DNA of 64,000 nt from Thalassotalea sp. 273M-4 (GTDB lineage Bacteria; Pseudomonadota; Gammaproteobacteria; Enterobacterales; Alteromonadaceae), in assembly GCF_041410465.1 (NCBI RefSeq), contig NZ_CP166961.1:1240001-1304000 (forward strand). The letters are read 5' to 3'. Made by a program: the position numbers and the translations under genes. Shown here one piece after another: positions 34,432-43,852 of the stretch. Under the pieces are notes generated by a model. That model was given only the letters and a program-made list of their open reading frames with translations, was not told the origin of the DNA and did no database searches. Position 1 is the first letter of the stretch. Each line of letters begins with the position of its first letter.

Positions 34432-35256
34432 TTAGTTCCATCCTGCTGTGCCGGTTAAAAATAACGCCATCGCAATGCCTGTGGCAACGGCAAAGCTCAA
34501 TAAAGTCGCCATAAACCATCTGGCGATTCCAATACTTATATAGCCTTTTAAAAAGTCAGATACCGCATTAATAAGCGGAAAACCAGGGACGAGCAATAAT
34601 ACGGAAGCCGCCATCACCAGTTCCGGTTGATTACCGATATTGTATTGAACGGCTTGACTGGCAACGAGCGTTGCAACAAAGGCGGTTAAGCAAAATATAA
34701 GTAATAAGGAATGATGACGTCGAGCCATTTCTTGTCGAAATACCATGGCCGTACACGACGCTAATAAAGTCATCATAAAAACTTGCCAGTCACCACCTAA
34801 AAGGTGACTAAAACTGGCGCATGCCAAACCAACCATAACCACAAGTAACCAGCGGTTGTATTTTTGCGGGGTAATGGCTTCTAGGAGTTCATTGACTTGC
34901 TGATAGGTTAGCTGTTGCTGTTCAGCTTTTAAGGTTAAGCGTTGAATTTCACAAACGACATGCATATTAATCCCACGATCATAGACTCTGCGGGTCGTGG
35001 TTTTACAGCGTCCATGGTACAAAGAGGTGATGATCACAGCATTATCGGTTAATGCCATTTCAACACTGTCTAAGCCAAGCGCCAGTCCCATTCTGCTGGT
35101 GGTTTGCTCTACTAACTTGCTTTCAGCATGATGTTGCATCAACCGCATGGCTAATTTTACCAGCAGGCGTAAAATATCGGTTTGCTGGCGTTTACTAAGC
35201 TCTGGCTTTGTTTGCTGGGTTGGCGAAGAGAGGGGGTCATTTACCAAGTTGTTCAT
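34432..35256 (-). CDS. Threonine/serine exporter, ThrE N-terminal half (YjjP-like)
   Basis: A protein of 274 residues (DUF1212). ATG 35256 is chosen because AAGAG precedes it; an in-frame GTG at 35313 adds 19 residues of no family match. A cytoplasmic hydrolase-like region (about 15-125) with LALGLDSVEMALTDNAVIITS is followed by about five membrane helices that include LLLVPGFPLINAVSDFLKG. Gap of one base to the C-terminal half. Together they equal one full-length ThrE. Confidence 0.87.
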   Translation of the reverse strand: MNNLVNDPLSSPTQQTKPELSKRQQTDILRLLVKLAMRLMQHHAESKLVEQTTSRMGLALGLDSVEMALTDNAVIITSLYHGRCKTTTRRVYDRGINMHVVCEIQRLTLKAEQQQLTYQQVNELLEAITPQKYNRWLLVVMVGLACASFSHLLGGDWQVFMMTLLASCTAMVFRQEMARRHHSLLLIFCLTAFVATLVASQAVQYNIGNQPELVMAASVLLLVPGFPLINAVSDFLKGYISIGIARWFMATLLSFAVATGIAMALFLTGTAGWN

Positions 35257-35465
35257 TCGTTTCTCTTTTTCAATGCATTTTTCTAAGGTATCGATGACAA
35301 GTTTATTGACCACATGTAAAACACTGTCGGTCGATGCTCAATTATGATTTTACCCTGATTTGTAATGCATTTGTTGACTTAGCACAATGAAGGCACGTGC
35401 TTTGAATTAAGCAAAAAATTAAAGCAAGCGTTCGATTAAATAGCGCAATCTACGCAGCCTTAAAA

Positions 35466-35493
35466 GACAAAATGCCGGCAAAATACCGGCATT
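35466..35493 (-). terminator. Terminator after the M2 peptidase gene
   Basis: AATGCCGG (35471-35478) and CCGGCATT (35486-35493) form an 8-bp stem. On the minus strand it is followed by TTTTGTCTTTT. Confidence 0.85.
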
Positions 35494-35514
35494 ATTTTAT
35501 CTTACTGGCTTAGG

Positions 35515-37359
35515 TTAAAAACCACATTGTCGCCCTTGGTTTTGCTTTTCAAGCCAATCTTGCAATGGCTTGAAGTAATTAAGGATGGCCGAGGCGTCCA
35601 TTTGTTCAGAACCCGTTAATACTTTGTGCGCTTGTTGCCAAGGTTGACTAGAACCCATTTCAAGCACTTGATTTAATTTCGCGCCAGCTTCTTTGTTGTT
35701 GTAAATCGAACAACGATGAATCGGGCCGTCATTATTGGCTATTTCACAAAGAGCTTGATGAAACTCAAATTGTAAAATGTGAGCAAGGAAGTATCTTGAA
35801 TAAGGTACATTGCCAGGAACATGGTATTTTGCCCCCGGATCAAAATCATCTTCAGCACGCGCAATAGGTGCTCTTACACCTTGGTATTTTTCACGTAATT
35901 CCCACCAAGCTTTGTTGTAGTTTTCTGGCGTGACTTCACCTGAAAACACTTTCCAGCGCCATTGGTCGACCATTAAACCAAAAGGAATAAAGGCAATTTT
36001 TTCCAGCGCCATTTTCATCAATAAACCAATGTCTTTTGATTGATCTGGTACCTCATCAATTAACCCAATTTGTTTTAAATAGTCGGGTGTTACCGATAAT
36101 GCAATGGTGTCACCAATGGCTTCGTGGAAACCATCATTGGCACTGTTTTGAAAGTAAACTGGTTGATCTTTATAAGCTCTTTGATAGAAGTTATGTCCCA
36201 GTTCATGGTGAATAACGGAAAACTCTTCGCCCGTTTTTTGGATGCACATTTTGATCCGAATATCGTCTTTGGCATCAATATTCCACGCAGAAGCATGACA
36301 AACCACGTCGCGATCAGCAGGTTTTGTGAACAATGAACGCTGGTAAAAGGTCTCCGGTAAAGGTGCAAAACCAAGCGAGGTAAAGAATTTTTCAGCCCCT
36401 TTTACCATATCGATTTCGCTGTACTGATGTTTGGCTAACTGTTCAGTCACATCAAAACCTGGGTCACTGTTTTGAGGCCCTACGAGATCGTAAATGTTGC
36501 CCCAGCTTTGGGCCCACATATTACCGAGTAAATGAGCCGGGATTGGTTGATCTTGCGGAACGTTATCTTCACCATAATGTTCACCTAGCTCGGCTCTAAC
36601 ATGACAATGTAATGCATCATATAAAGGTTTTACTTGCCCCCAAAGTCGGTCTAATTCTTGACCAAATTCATCAGCAGGCATGTCGTAGTTGGAACGCCAC
36701 ATAGCACCTAAATCAGGGTAACCAAGGCCTTGTGCGCCTTCATTGGCCAACTCTACTTCGCGCACATATAAAGGTTTCATCGGTGGGCTGACTTGACGCC
36801 ACCCTTGCCACACATCAAGCAACTGATCGTAATCGCGAGATGTAGACATAATTGCAGACATGTCAACTAAACTCAGTTCTTGTCCACTGGCATTGGTGTA
36901 AGTGCCTTTGCCATACATCCCGCCTAAATCCGATGAAATTTTGGCCAGCTCAGCACTTTTTTCGCTGTCTTGTGGAGCTGGTAGTACTAGGGCTTGCTTT
37001 AATATATTTAATTTTCGTCGTTGTTCAGCGCTTACCTCAACGTGATCAAATTTCGCTGCTTCTAAGGCAAAGCGAACACCCGCTTCAGAATACTTCTGGG
37101 CTGCAGCTGCAGATAATGCGGCGGTATCTTCGGTAATAAAATTTTGATAAATCCATTCAATACGAGAGCTCTCATTGGTGAGACGCGCAAGCTCTTTTCC
37201 AGTGTCTTTTAGGAAGGTTTCAGCGTCGACAGCGGTCAGTGTTTTGCGCACACTGGTGTCTTCTTTATTGCTGAGTGTTGTTGGCGCCTCTTGTTGGCAT
37301 CCGCTTAAAAACATACTGGTGGCAACCACCACGGCGGTTAATTTAAATGGTATTTTCAT
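35515..37359 (-). CDS. Lipoprotein M2-family peptidyl-dipeptidase (ACE-like)
   Basis: Zinc dipeptidyl carboxypeptidase homologous to angiotensin-converting enzyme. The 614 residues begin with a lipoprotein signal (FLSGC, Cys21), so it is anchored in the periplasm or outer membrane. Zinc ligands are His385 and His389 in HHELGHNFYQRAY, with the third ligand Glu in NDGFHEAIGDTIAL. The chain is full length for bacterial M2 enzymes, with no frameshift. It stands alone, divergent from the psrA-like gene. Bacterial members release dipeptides from C-termini; the biological substrate is unknown. Confidence 0.94.
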   Translation of the reverse strand: MKIPFKLTAVVVATSMFLSGCQQEAPTTLSNKEDTSVRKTLTAVDAETFLKDTGKELARLTNESSRIEWIYQNFITEDTAALSAAAAQKYSEAGVRFALEAAKFDHVEVSAEQRRKLNILKQALVLPAPQDSEKSAELAKISSDLGGMYGKGTYTNASGQELSLVDMSAIMSTSRDYDQLLDVWQGWRQVSPPMKPLYVREVELANEGAQGLGYPDLGAMWRSNYDMPADEFGQELDRLWGQVKPLYDALHCHVRAELGEHYGEDNVPQDQPIPAHLLGNMWAQSWGNIYDLVGPQNSDPGFDVTEQLAKHQYSEIDMVKGAEKFFTSLGFAPLPETFYQRSLFTKPADRDVVCHASAWNIDAKDDIRIKMCIQKTGEEFSVIHHELGHNFYQRAYKDQPVYFQNSANDGFHEAIGDTIALSVTPDYLKQIGLIDEVPDQSKDIGLLMKMALEKIAFIPFGLMVDQWRWKVFSGEVTPENYNKAWWELREKYQGVRAPIARAEDDFDPGAKYHVPGNVPYSRYFLAHILQFEFHQALCEIANNDGPIHRCSIYNNKEAGAKLNQVLEMGSSQPWQQAHKVLTGSEQMDASAILNYFKPLQDWLEKQNQGRQCGF

Positions 37360-37507
37360 AAATATTATCTTTTGTTTTTAGGACTTAGTGGATGAGTATA
37401 TTCGAATTTTTCATCGAGAACAAAAGCAAACCCATAGACGTTTTATGATGAGGTATTTAAAAGCTGTTAATAAATAGGCAAACGACGAGCAATTTGCCCT
37501 TTGATTC

Positions 37508-37548
37508 TTGACAGTTGAGCGTACACCTGTCATTTTAAACGCATGTTT
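37508..37548 (+). promoter_or_regulatory. Candidate promoter and PsrA-type operator of the TetR gene
   Basis: TTGACA (37508-37513), a 17-base spacer and a poor -10 CATTTT (37531-37536) are followed by AAACGCATGTTT (37537-37548). AAAC-N4-GTTT is the core of the PsrA operator described in Pseudomonas. It would overlap the transcription start, as expected of autorepression. The ATG is at 37581. Confidence 0.5.
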
Positions 37549-37580
37549 GATTTTTACATTGTTTTATATTTACTTGCCTT

Positions 37581-38213
37581 ATGGACACCAAATCGAAAAT
37601 TTTAAATGCGGCTGAATCTTTGTTTGCCGAGAAAGGCTTTACCGGTACCTCTTTGCGTGAAATCACCTCTATAGCAGAAGTCAATTTAGCGGCAGTTAAT
37701 TACCACTTCGGTTCGAAAAAAGAGCTTATCAAAGCACTGATGAAACGCTATCTCGACCAATTTTCACCGTTACTTGAAACCTCTTTAACCAAGGTTATCG
37801 AACAAGATAAACAACCTACCTTAGAGCAAGTTTTTACCGCTTTTGTCGACCCTTTATTGGAGTTAAACCAATTTAGAGAAAATGGTACCGCTAATTTTTT
37901 AAAGTTACTGGGCCGAAGTTATACCGACAGTCAGGGCTTTTTGCGATGGTTTATCACCAGTAATTATCCGTCCATTCTTGATAATTTTACGCTTGCCGTA
38001 CACAAGGCGTACCCCGAGTTAACCAGTGAAGAAATGTTTTGGCGTTTACACTTTACCTTAAGTACAGCGGTGTTCACCATGTCATCTTCTCAAGCATTAA
38101 TTGATATAGCTAAAAATGACTTTAATACCGACACCGACGTTGCTGGGGTGATTTATCGCATTATACCTTATGTTGCCTATGGCGTTGGTGCCCCCATTAC
38201 AGCTGCGAAATAA
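37581..38213 (+). CDS. TetR-family regulator, PsrA-like
   Basis: DNA-binding repressor of 210 residues. The N-terminal helix-turn-helix (about 5-50) reads AESLFAEKGFTGTSLREITS and VNLAAVNYHFGSKKELI, closely resembling PsrA of Shewanella and Pseudomonas, which senses long-chain fatty acids and represses beta-oxidation genes. The C-terminal ligand domain (about 60-205) is less conserved. A PsrA-like operator lies at its own start. The SLC13 transporter gene follows after 23 bases and may be controlled with it. The exact ligand is inferred from family only. Confidence 0.85.
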   Translation: MDTKSKILNAAESLFAEKGFTGTSLREITSIAEVNLAAVNYHFGSKKELIKALMKRYLDQFSPLLETSLTKVIEQDKQPTLEQVFTAFVDPLLELNQFRENGTANFLKLLGRSYTDSQGFLRWFITSNYPSILDNFTLAVHKAYPELTSEEMFWRLHFTLSTAVFTMSSSQALIDIAKNDFNTDTDVAGVIYRIIPYVAYGVGAPITAAK

Positions 38214-38236
38214 CACCAATCGAATAAGCACAGGTC

Positions 38237-39634
38237 ATGGACGGGAGCGGGGTGGCAATGCAAATCAATAAATATTTACTGTTAATATCCACCCCTATCT
38301 TGGCCATCGCCATCGCTGTTTTAATGCTGAGCATGGGGGTCGCTAAACCGATTGCTATTACCGCGGCGATTGCACTGCTTTGTGTTATTTTTTGGGTCAG
38401 TGAACCGATTCCGATCCCAGCAACATCTTTACTTCCTTTCGTACTGTTTCCTCTGTTTGGGATCACCGATCATAAAATCATCGCGTCGGCATTTGGCTCA
38501 CATGTGATCTTATTATTGATGGGCGCTTTTATGTTATCAAAAGCGCTCGAAAAAAGTGGAGTACACGAGCGCTTTGCGGTGTATATGGTGAACCTGATTG
38601 GGGTGTCAAGCCCAACTCGTTTGGTGCTAGGGTTTATGCTGGCGGCCAGTTTGCTGAGTATGTGGATTTCAAATACTGCGACCGTACTTATTATGTTACC
38701 AATGGCTTTGGCCATTTTAGCGCATGTGAATAATCAAAGACTAAAAGTCGCGTTAATTTTGGGGGTAGCCTATGCCGCCAGTTTAGGTGGGGTAGGGACC
38801 TTAATAGGTACACCTCCTAATGTGATCTTTGTCGGCATATACGAGCAATTTACCAATAGCGAGTTTGGCTTTTTAAATTGGATGAAAGTGGGCGTGCCAG
38901 TCGTTCTTATTTCAATTCCTATAATGGCCATTTGGTTAACCCGCAATATTTCATTTAATGACAAAATTATTATGCCAAAACTCGGTTCATGGCGAACCGA
39001 AGAAATAAGAACGGTCTGGGTGTTTGCGGCGACGACGTTAGCATGGATCACTCGAAATGAACCGTTTGGTGGTTGGAGTGATTGGTTTCAGATCCCTAAC
39101 GCAGGCGATAGCACGGTGGCTTTGTTTGCCGTTGTGTTAATGTTTGCGATCCCCAATGGTAAAAACTCTCGATTGTTAGACTGGCAAACGGCTAAAACCA
39201 TTCCTTGGGATATGTTGATTTTATTTGCCGGTGGAATAGCCCTAGCAAAAGGATTTGTCGCCTCTGGTTTAAGCGAACTTATTGGCCAGTGGTTAGTGAG
39301 CTTTGCCCAATATCCTCTTGTTATTATGTTGTTGTTACTGTGCCTTGGAGTAACGTATTTAACCGAAATGACCAGTAATACGGCTACCGCGACCTTATTA
39401 ATGCCTATTCTGGCAAGTGCCGCCATATCCTTAAATATCGACCCAGCCTTATTAATGATCCCTGCGGCAATGTGCGCAAGCTGTGCGTTTATGTTGCCGG
39501 TCGCGACAGCACCTAATGCGATAGCTTATGGCACAGGAGAGGTTTCGATTAAAGAAATGGTGACCGAAGGGGCCATATTGAGTCTGATGATATCGGTCAT
39601 CATTGCTTTGGTGTGTTATTGGGTTTTAGGGTAA
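38237..39634 (+). CDS. SLC13/DASS family sodium:anion symporter
   Basis: Inner-membrane carrier of 465 residues with about twelve helices, of the divalent anion:Na+ symporter family (di- and tricarboxylates or sulfate). The duplicated SNT motif that forms the binding site is present as WISNTATV (about 137-144) and TEMTSNTATATLL (about 376-388). ATG 38237 is used; ATG 38258 (GGGGTGG just upstream) is an equal alternative, seven codons shorter. It follows the psrA-like gene by 23 bases and ends in a terminator. Succinate or fumarate uptake would fit a cell with fumarate reductase, but the substrate is not proven. Confidence 0.9.
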   Translation: MDGSGVAMQINKYLLLISTPILAIAIAVLMLSMGVAKPIAITAAIALLCVIFWVSEPIPIPATSLLPFVLFPLFGITDHKIIASAFGSHVILLLMGAFMLSKALEKSGVHERFAVYMVNLIGVSSPTRLVLGFMLAASLLSMWISNTATVLIMLPMALAILAHVNNQRLKVALILGVAYAASLGGVGTLIGTPPNVIFVGIYEQFTNSEFGFLNWMKVGVPVVLISIPIMAIWLTRNISFNDKIIMPKLGSWRTEEIRTVWVFAATTLAWITRNEPFGGWSDWFQIPNAGDSTVALFAVVLMFAIPNGKNSRLLDWQTAKTIPWDMLILFAGGIALAKGFVASGLSELIGQWLVSFAQYPLVIMLLLLCLGVTYLTEMTSNTATATLLMPILASAAISLNIDPALLMIPAAMCASCAFMLPVATAPNAIAYGTGEVSIKEMVTEGAILSLMISVIIALVCYWVLG

Positions 39635-39664
39635 AAAAAATGGCAACTCAAATTGCCATTTTTA
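39633..39664 (+). terminator. Terminator after the SLC13 gene
   Basis: AAAATGGCAA (39637-39646), loop CTCAAA, TTGCCATTTT (39653-39662), directly after the stop; A and T runs make it usable in both directions. Confidence 0.88.
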
Positions 39665-39690
39665 TACCGTTTGTTGTCTAAAGGCGCAGA

Positions 39691-40116
39691 TTAAACCGAC
39701 CAAGCTTTGGCTTTTTGGGCTAATAACACCAAATATATCGCAACCAAAATGACCAAAGTCGGCATGACTGCACCACTTAGGCCAAACAATTGCCATGAGT
39801 TTGCCAGCGCATAAGCATGAAACATTTGCACCAACACACACCCTAAAGACAACTGCAATAAAACGCTGGCAATGGGCTTTCTCATGGTTAATAACAAAGC
39901 CCCTAAGGTACCTGAAAATACCGCACCAGCAAACGCAATTTTAGCCCACAGGGGCATCTGTAGGTAAAATTGGCGTTCGGCTTCTTGCAGTCCTGTTATT
40001 GCATCTTGATTGATTAAAGGCCCAGTTAAAAAAGCCATTACACCAAGTAAGTTCCATACAATGGCCAAGATGGTAACAACATAAAACCATTTTGGTGGTG
40101 ATAGTTTTGCTTGCAT
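39691..40116 (-). CDS. Small four-helix membrane protein
   Basis: A protein of 141 residues with four predicted membrane helices (about 10-30, 57-77, 82-102 and 112-133). Sequences such as PKWFYVVTILAIVWNLLGVMAF and MPLWAKIAFAGAVFSGTLGALLL resemble small unnamed membrane proteins common in Shewanella and Alteromonas (often annotated as hypothetical or sugar transporter). It lies 18 bases after dsbB and is probably cotranscribed. No function assigned. Confidence 0.75.
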   Translation of the reverse strand: MQAKLSPPKWFYVVTILAIVWNLLGVMAFLTGPLINQDAITGLQEAERQFYLQMPLWAKIAFAGAVFSGTLGALLLTMRKPIASVLLQLSLGCVLVQMFHAYALANSWQLFGLSGAVMPTLVILVAIYLVLLAQKAKAWSV

Positions 40117-40134
40117 CTTACCTTCTTATTTGGG

Positions 40135-40659
40135 TTATCGATTGTTAATTAAATACACTATACGAGAGCTGAAGAATATTGCAAATAACAAGGTATAAAC
40201 CGCAAAGGTAACGATTAACCATTGTGGCATCGAGTAACCCAAAAAGGACCAAGATATTTCACCACAATCGCCGGTTGCTTCAAAAAAGGCGGGTAGCCAT
40301 TCATGTAATGGCAACCAAGATGGAAAGTTTGGTACTAAATCACAGGTATAAAATAAAGAGTTGGCATTGCTTTGCATGTCGACATGCTCTCGAGCCAATA
40401 ATAAACCGCTAATGGCACTGTATCCCCATAAGCCAAAGGCAATAAAGCGCAGCACCGCAGACTTATTTCCTAATGCGCCAACAACCCCTGCACCGAGCAA
40501 ACCGAGCACGGCTACGCGCTGATAAATACACATAATACAAGGCTCGAGCTCAAGCACATATTGAAAGAATAAGGCGCAAAGCTCCAAGCCGATGGCAGAG
40601 CCCGCTAATAGCCACCAAGAAGTGGGTGACAAGACAAATTGGTTTAAACGAGAAAGCAT
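40135..40659 (-). CDS. dsbB: Disulfide bond formation protein DsbB
   Basis: Inner-membrane quinone reductase that reoxidises DsbA. The 174 residues hold four helices and both Cys pairs: Cys41 and Cys44 in PCIMC, and Cys106 and Cys132 in the second periplasmic loop. These positions are nearly the same as in E. coli DsbB (41, 44, 104, 130). It lies downstream of nhaB on the same strand, separated by the nhaB terminator region, as in E. coli, where nhaB and dsbB are also neighbours. Confidence 0.95.
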   Translation of the reverse strand: MLSRLNQFVLSPTSWWLLAGSAIGLELCALFFQYVLELEPCIMCIYQRVAVLGLLGAGVVGALGNKSAVLRFIAFGLWGYSAISGLLLAREHVDMQSNANSLFYTCDLVPNFPSWLPLHEWLPAFFEATGDCGEISWSFLGYSMPQWLIVTFAVYTLLFAIFFSSRIVYLINNR

Positions 40660-40697
40660 AATATATCCCTTAATAACTTCGATAACAAAACCATATC

Positions 40698-40724
40698 AAA
40701 AAAGCGCCTAAAAGGCGCTTTTTT
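40698..40724 (-). terminator. Terminator after nhaB
   Basis: GCGCC (40704-40708) and GGCGC (40714-40718), extended by A and T runs on both sides, 7 bases after the nhaB stop on the minus strand. Confidence 0.85.
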
Positions 40725-40730
40725 TTGAAC

Positions 40731-42317
40731 TTAATGACCGGAAGCCGGCGCCATAGCTTCAGCCCCGCTATGATGATGAATTAATTGTAAATCATATAGG
40801 ACTTGAGTCTGTTCGACTAGGAAACCAGTTGAGATACAAATTAAGCCAACAATGGTTAACACTATGGTGTAAGGAATTGCCATGTACACCATACGACCGT
40901 ACGACAGTCTGATCAGCGGTGCTAATGCAGACGTTAATAAGAATAAAAATGCCGCCTGACCATTTGGTGTCGCAACCGATGGCAAGTTTGTTCCTGTATT
41001 GATCGCAACCGCCAACATATCAAATTGATCACGAGTGATTTGCCCTGCAAGTAAGGCTTTCTTCACTTCGGTAATATATACGGTGCCAACGAAAACATTG
41101 TCACTGACCATAGACAAAAAGCCGTTTGCTAAATAAAACATGACTAACTGCATGTCACCTTCAAAGGTGAGTACCCAGTTAATTACAGGAGTAAACAACT
41201 GCTGATCGATGATAACGGCAACAACGGCAAAGAAGACCGCAAGTAGCGCGGTAAAAGGCAATGCTTCTTCAAAAGCATGACCGATTTGATGTTCTTCGGT
41301 AATGCCGGTAAATGAGGTGGCTAAGATAATGATGGTTAAACCAATTAAACCAACTTCGGCCAAATGTAATGCTAAACCAACAATTAACCAAATCGCAATA
41401 AAACCTTGAGCCACCAATTTCATATTGTCTGCGCGGGTACGGTTACGAGTTTCTTCCAGATCGAATTCGACTAAAATATTTCGCACGGTCTCTGGTAGTT
41501 CTGCCCCGTAACTAAATAAGCTAAACTTTTCGACCAGATAACAAGTAACTAAACCTGCGAATAATACCGGGATAGTAATAGGCGACATTCGAATTGCAAA
41601 TTCTATAAATTCCCAGTTCGCTTGCTCGGCAATGATTAAGTTTTGTGGTTCACCCACTTTGGTCATTACCCCACCTAGGGCGGTACCAACACCGGCGTGC
41701 ATTAGCAAGTTACGCAGGTATGCGCGAAATCCGTCTAGATCTTCACGAGAATATTCGTTAATTTCACCATCTTGAGTATGGTCATGGCTGGCGTTAAATT
41801 GTTTGCCAGAAGATACTTTGTGATAAACCGAGTAGAAACCAACAGCGACACTGATGATCACGGCTATAACGGTTAATGCATCTAAGAAAGCGGATAAAAA
41901 CGCACTGACAAAACAGAATAACAATGACACCGTTATTTTTGAGCGCACCGAGGTGATGATTTTGGTGAACAAAAACAACAATAAGTTTTTCATAAAGTAA
42001 ATACCAGCGACCATAAAGATCAATAGTAAGATCACTTGTATGTTGACCGATATTTCGTGGAAAACTTGGTCTGGCGAGGTCATGCCAATAGCCACCGCTT
42101 CAAGTGCTAACAAGCCTCCGGGTTGCAATGGGTAACATTTTAGTGCCATCGCCAGAGTAAAAATAAATTGGATAACCAAAGCCCATCCTGCGGCATAAGG
42201 GGATATAGAGAAAATGACGGGATTAATCAGCAAAAAGCTGATAATGGTTAATTTGTACCAGTGTGGTGCTAAACCTAAAAAGTTCTTAAATAACGCTTGA
42301 GAATACGACTGTTGCAT
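40731..42317 (-). CDS. nhaB: Na+/H+ antiporter NhaB
   Basis: Inner-membrane antiporter that expels sodium in exchange for protons. The 528 residues match the family length and start ([17 protein letters not shown]). About twelve helices are seen, with conserved stretches [18 protein letters not shown] (about 214-231) and [19 protein letters not shown] (about 444-462). A hydrophilic insert at 171-198, rich in Asp, Glu and His, may be a species-specific loop. It is divergent from fadR, an arrangement shared with E. coli. Confidence 0.96.
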   Translation of the reverse strand: MQQSYSQALFKNFLGLAPHWYKLTIISFLLINPVIFSISPYAAGWALVIQFIFTLAMALKCYPLQPGGLLALEAVAIGMTSPDQVFHEISVNIQVILLLIFMVAGIYFMKNLLLFLFTKIITSVRSKITVSLLFCFVSAFLSAFLDALTVIAVIISVAVGFYSVYHKVSSGKQFNASHDHTQDGEINEYSREDLDGFRAYLRNLLMHAGVGTALGGVMTKVGEPQNLIIAEQANWEFIEFAIRMSPITIPVLFAGLVTCYLVEKFSLFSYGAELPETVRNILVEFDLEETRNRTRADNMKLVAQGFIAIWLIVGLALHLAEVGLIGLTIIILATSFTGITEEHQIGHAFEEALPFTALLAVFFAVVAVIIDQQLFTPVINWVLTFEGDMQLVMFYLANGFLSMVSDNVFVGTVYITEVKKALLAGQITRDQFDMLAVAINTGTNLPSVATPNGQAAFLFLLTSALAPLIRLSYGRMVYMAIPYTIVLTIVGLICISTGFLVEQTQVLYDLQLIHHHSGAEAMAPASGH

Positions 42318-42537
42318 ACAACGACCTTACGATAATATAACTATCTTGTGGATTGCTTGAATTTGGGTCTCATCTTATTCTAGTTAAATCTTTTGGTAAA
42401 TAACTTATCGGCGCTAAATTTGATCTAGTTTAATTGTTTCGCATTGAGTTATTTTCTTGATAGACTCTGGTACAATCAGTTTAATTTACACTAATTTCAA
42501 ATTATCGTAGGCCAATAGTGCCATGAATGGAAATAAC

Positions 42538-43251
42538 ATGATCATAAAAGCTCAAAGTCCTGCAGGATTTGCAGAACGCTATATAGTAGAGTCGATTTGG
42601 AATGGCGGATTCCCTCCAGGCTCTATTTTGCCGGCAGAAAGAGAGTTGTCAGAGCTTATTGGCGTAACTCGTACAACCTTAAGAGAAGTTTTACAGCGCT
42701 TGGCCCGTGATGGGTGGTTGACAATTCAACATGGTAAACCGACTAAAATTAATAACTTTTGGGAAACCTGCGGGTTAAACATATTAAGTACCTTGGTTGA
42801 ATTAGACCAAGAGGGGATCCCCGACTTAGTTGAAAATTTACTGTCTGCTCGCACCAACATCAGTGCTATCTATATTCGTAGTGCGATCAAATATAACCCA
42901 GAAAAAGTTATCGAGTTGTTGCAACAGCGCATTGAACAAGCGGAGAACGATGACGATACCTTTGCCGAAAATGATTATCAATTACATCATGATTTGGCGT
43001 TAGCATCGAACAACCCTATTTATGTTATGGTGTTAAATGGGTTTAAAAATCTGTATTCACGATTAGGTGGTATTTATTTTTCTGATACCGAAGCTCGTCA
43101 ACATACTATTGATTTTTATCGCATTTTAATCGAATTTGCGCAAAAAGGGCAATTTGATGAGTCAGTGCATGGGGTGCGTAGGTTCGGCCTAGAGACCGCG
43201 AGTTTCTGGGCTAAGTACAAAGAAGACATCTTAAAAGAACTCGCGCTTTAA
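42538..43251 (+). CDS. fadR: Fatty acid metabolism regulator FadR
   Basis: GntR-family regulator that represses beta-oxidation and activates unsaturated fatty acid synthesis; acyl-CoA releases it from DNA. The ATG at 42538 (237 aa) is chosen because the E. coli protein begins at the same point (IKAQSPAGFAE); ATG 42523 would add five residues. The winged helix (about 1-75) includes PAERELSELIGVTRTTLREV and is nearly identical to the E. coli protein. The acyl-CoA domain follows (about 80-230). It is divergent from nhaB. Together with the PsrA-like protein, two fatty-acid regulators lie within 5 kb. Confidence 0.96.
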   Translation: MIIKAQSPAGFAERYIVESIWNGGFPPGSILPAERELSELIGVTRTTLREVLQRLARDGWLTIQHGKPTKINNFWETCGLNILSTLVELDQEGIPDLVENLLSARTNISAIYIRSAIKYNPEKVIELLQQRIEQAENDDDTFAENDYQLHHDLALASNNPIYVMVLNGFKNLYSRLGGIYFSDTEARQHTIDFYRILIEFAQKGQFDESVHGVRRFGLETASFWAKYKEDILKELAL

Positions 43252-43281
43252 TTATTTCTTTAAATTTTCCTTTAAACCGTC

Positions 43282-43316
43282 ATAAAGTCCGAGTAAAATA
43301 CTCGGACTTTATTTGA
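43282..43316 (+). terminator. Terminator after fadR
   Basis: ATAAAGTCCGAG (43282-43293), 7-base loop, CTCGGACTTTAT (43301-43312): a 12-bp perfect stem, 31 bases after the stop. Confidence 0.88.
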
Positions 43317-43435
43317 TCTGATTCAAATGTTCTGAGCGTTTAATATCTTTTTTTATGCTAAATCTCAGCTCATTACTACAATCAGCAGAGACTCACTTCA
43401 ATTCATTGCCCGTGTGTTAGGCAAATGAGGAATAT

Positions 43436-43768
43436 ATGGATACTATTGATAAAATTAAACAACAAATCAGTGAAAACCCAATCCTATTGTTTATGAAAGG
43501 ATCGCCAAAGCTACCGAGCTGTGGTTTTTCTTCGCAAGCATCTCAAGCATTAATGGCATGTGGTGAAAAGTTTGCTTACGTAGATATTTTGCAAAACCCA
43601 GACATTCGCGCTGAGTTACCAAAATATGCTAACTGGCCAACATTTCCCCAACTTTGGGTTGAAGGTGAGCTGATTGGTGGTTGTGATATTATCATTGAGA
43701 TGTATCAACAAGGCGAATTACAGTCGCTAATCAAAGACACTGCTGAAAAGTTTAGTAACGCAGAATAA
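43436..43768 (+). CDS. grxD: Monothiol glutaredoxin 4
   Basis: CGFS-type glutaredoxin that carries [2Fe-2S] clusters to client proteins and pairs with BolA. The 110 residues match family length, with Cys29 in PSCGFSSQA, the glutathione site WPTFPQLWV and GGCDIIIEM. RBS AATGAGGAAT lies just before ATG 43436. It lies 84 bases before the peroxiredoxin gene in the same direction, forming an oxidative-stress pair. Confidence 0.97.
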   Translation: MDTIDKIKQQISENPILLFMKGSPKLPSCGFSSQASQALMACGEKFAYVDILQNPDIRAELPKYANWPTFPQLWVEGELIGGCDIIIEMYQQGELQSLIKDTAEKFSNAE

Positions 43769-43784
43769 TTACATTGAATTAAGA

Positions 43785-43815
43785 CTTAGCATGTGATCAT
43801 GCTTGGTTTATTTTT
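43785..43815 (+). terminator. Weak hairpin after grxD
   Basis: AGCATG (43788-43793), TGAT, CATGCT (43798-43803), followed by GGTTTATTTTT. A short stem; it may only reduce readthrough into the peroxiredoxin gene. Confidence 0.4.
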
Positions 43816-43852
43816 ACTTACACAAGTTAACAAATAATAATGGGAGAAAACC

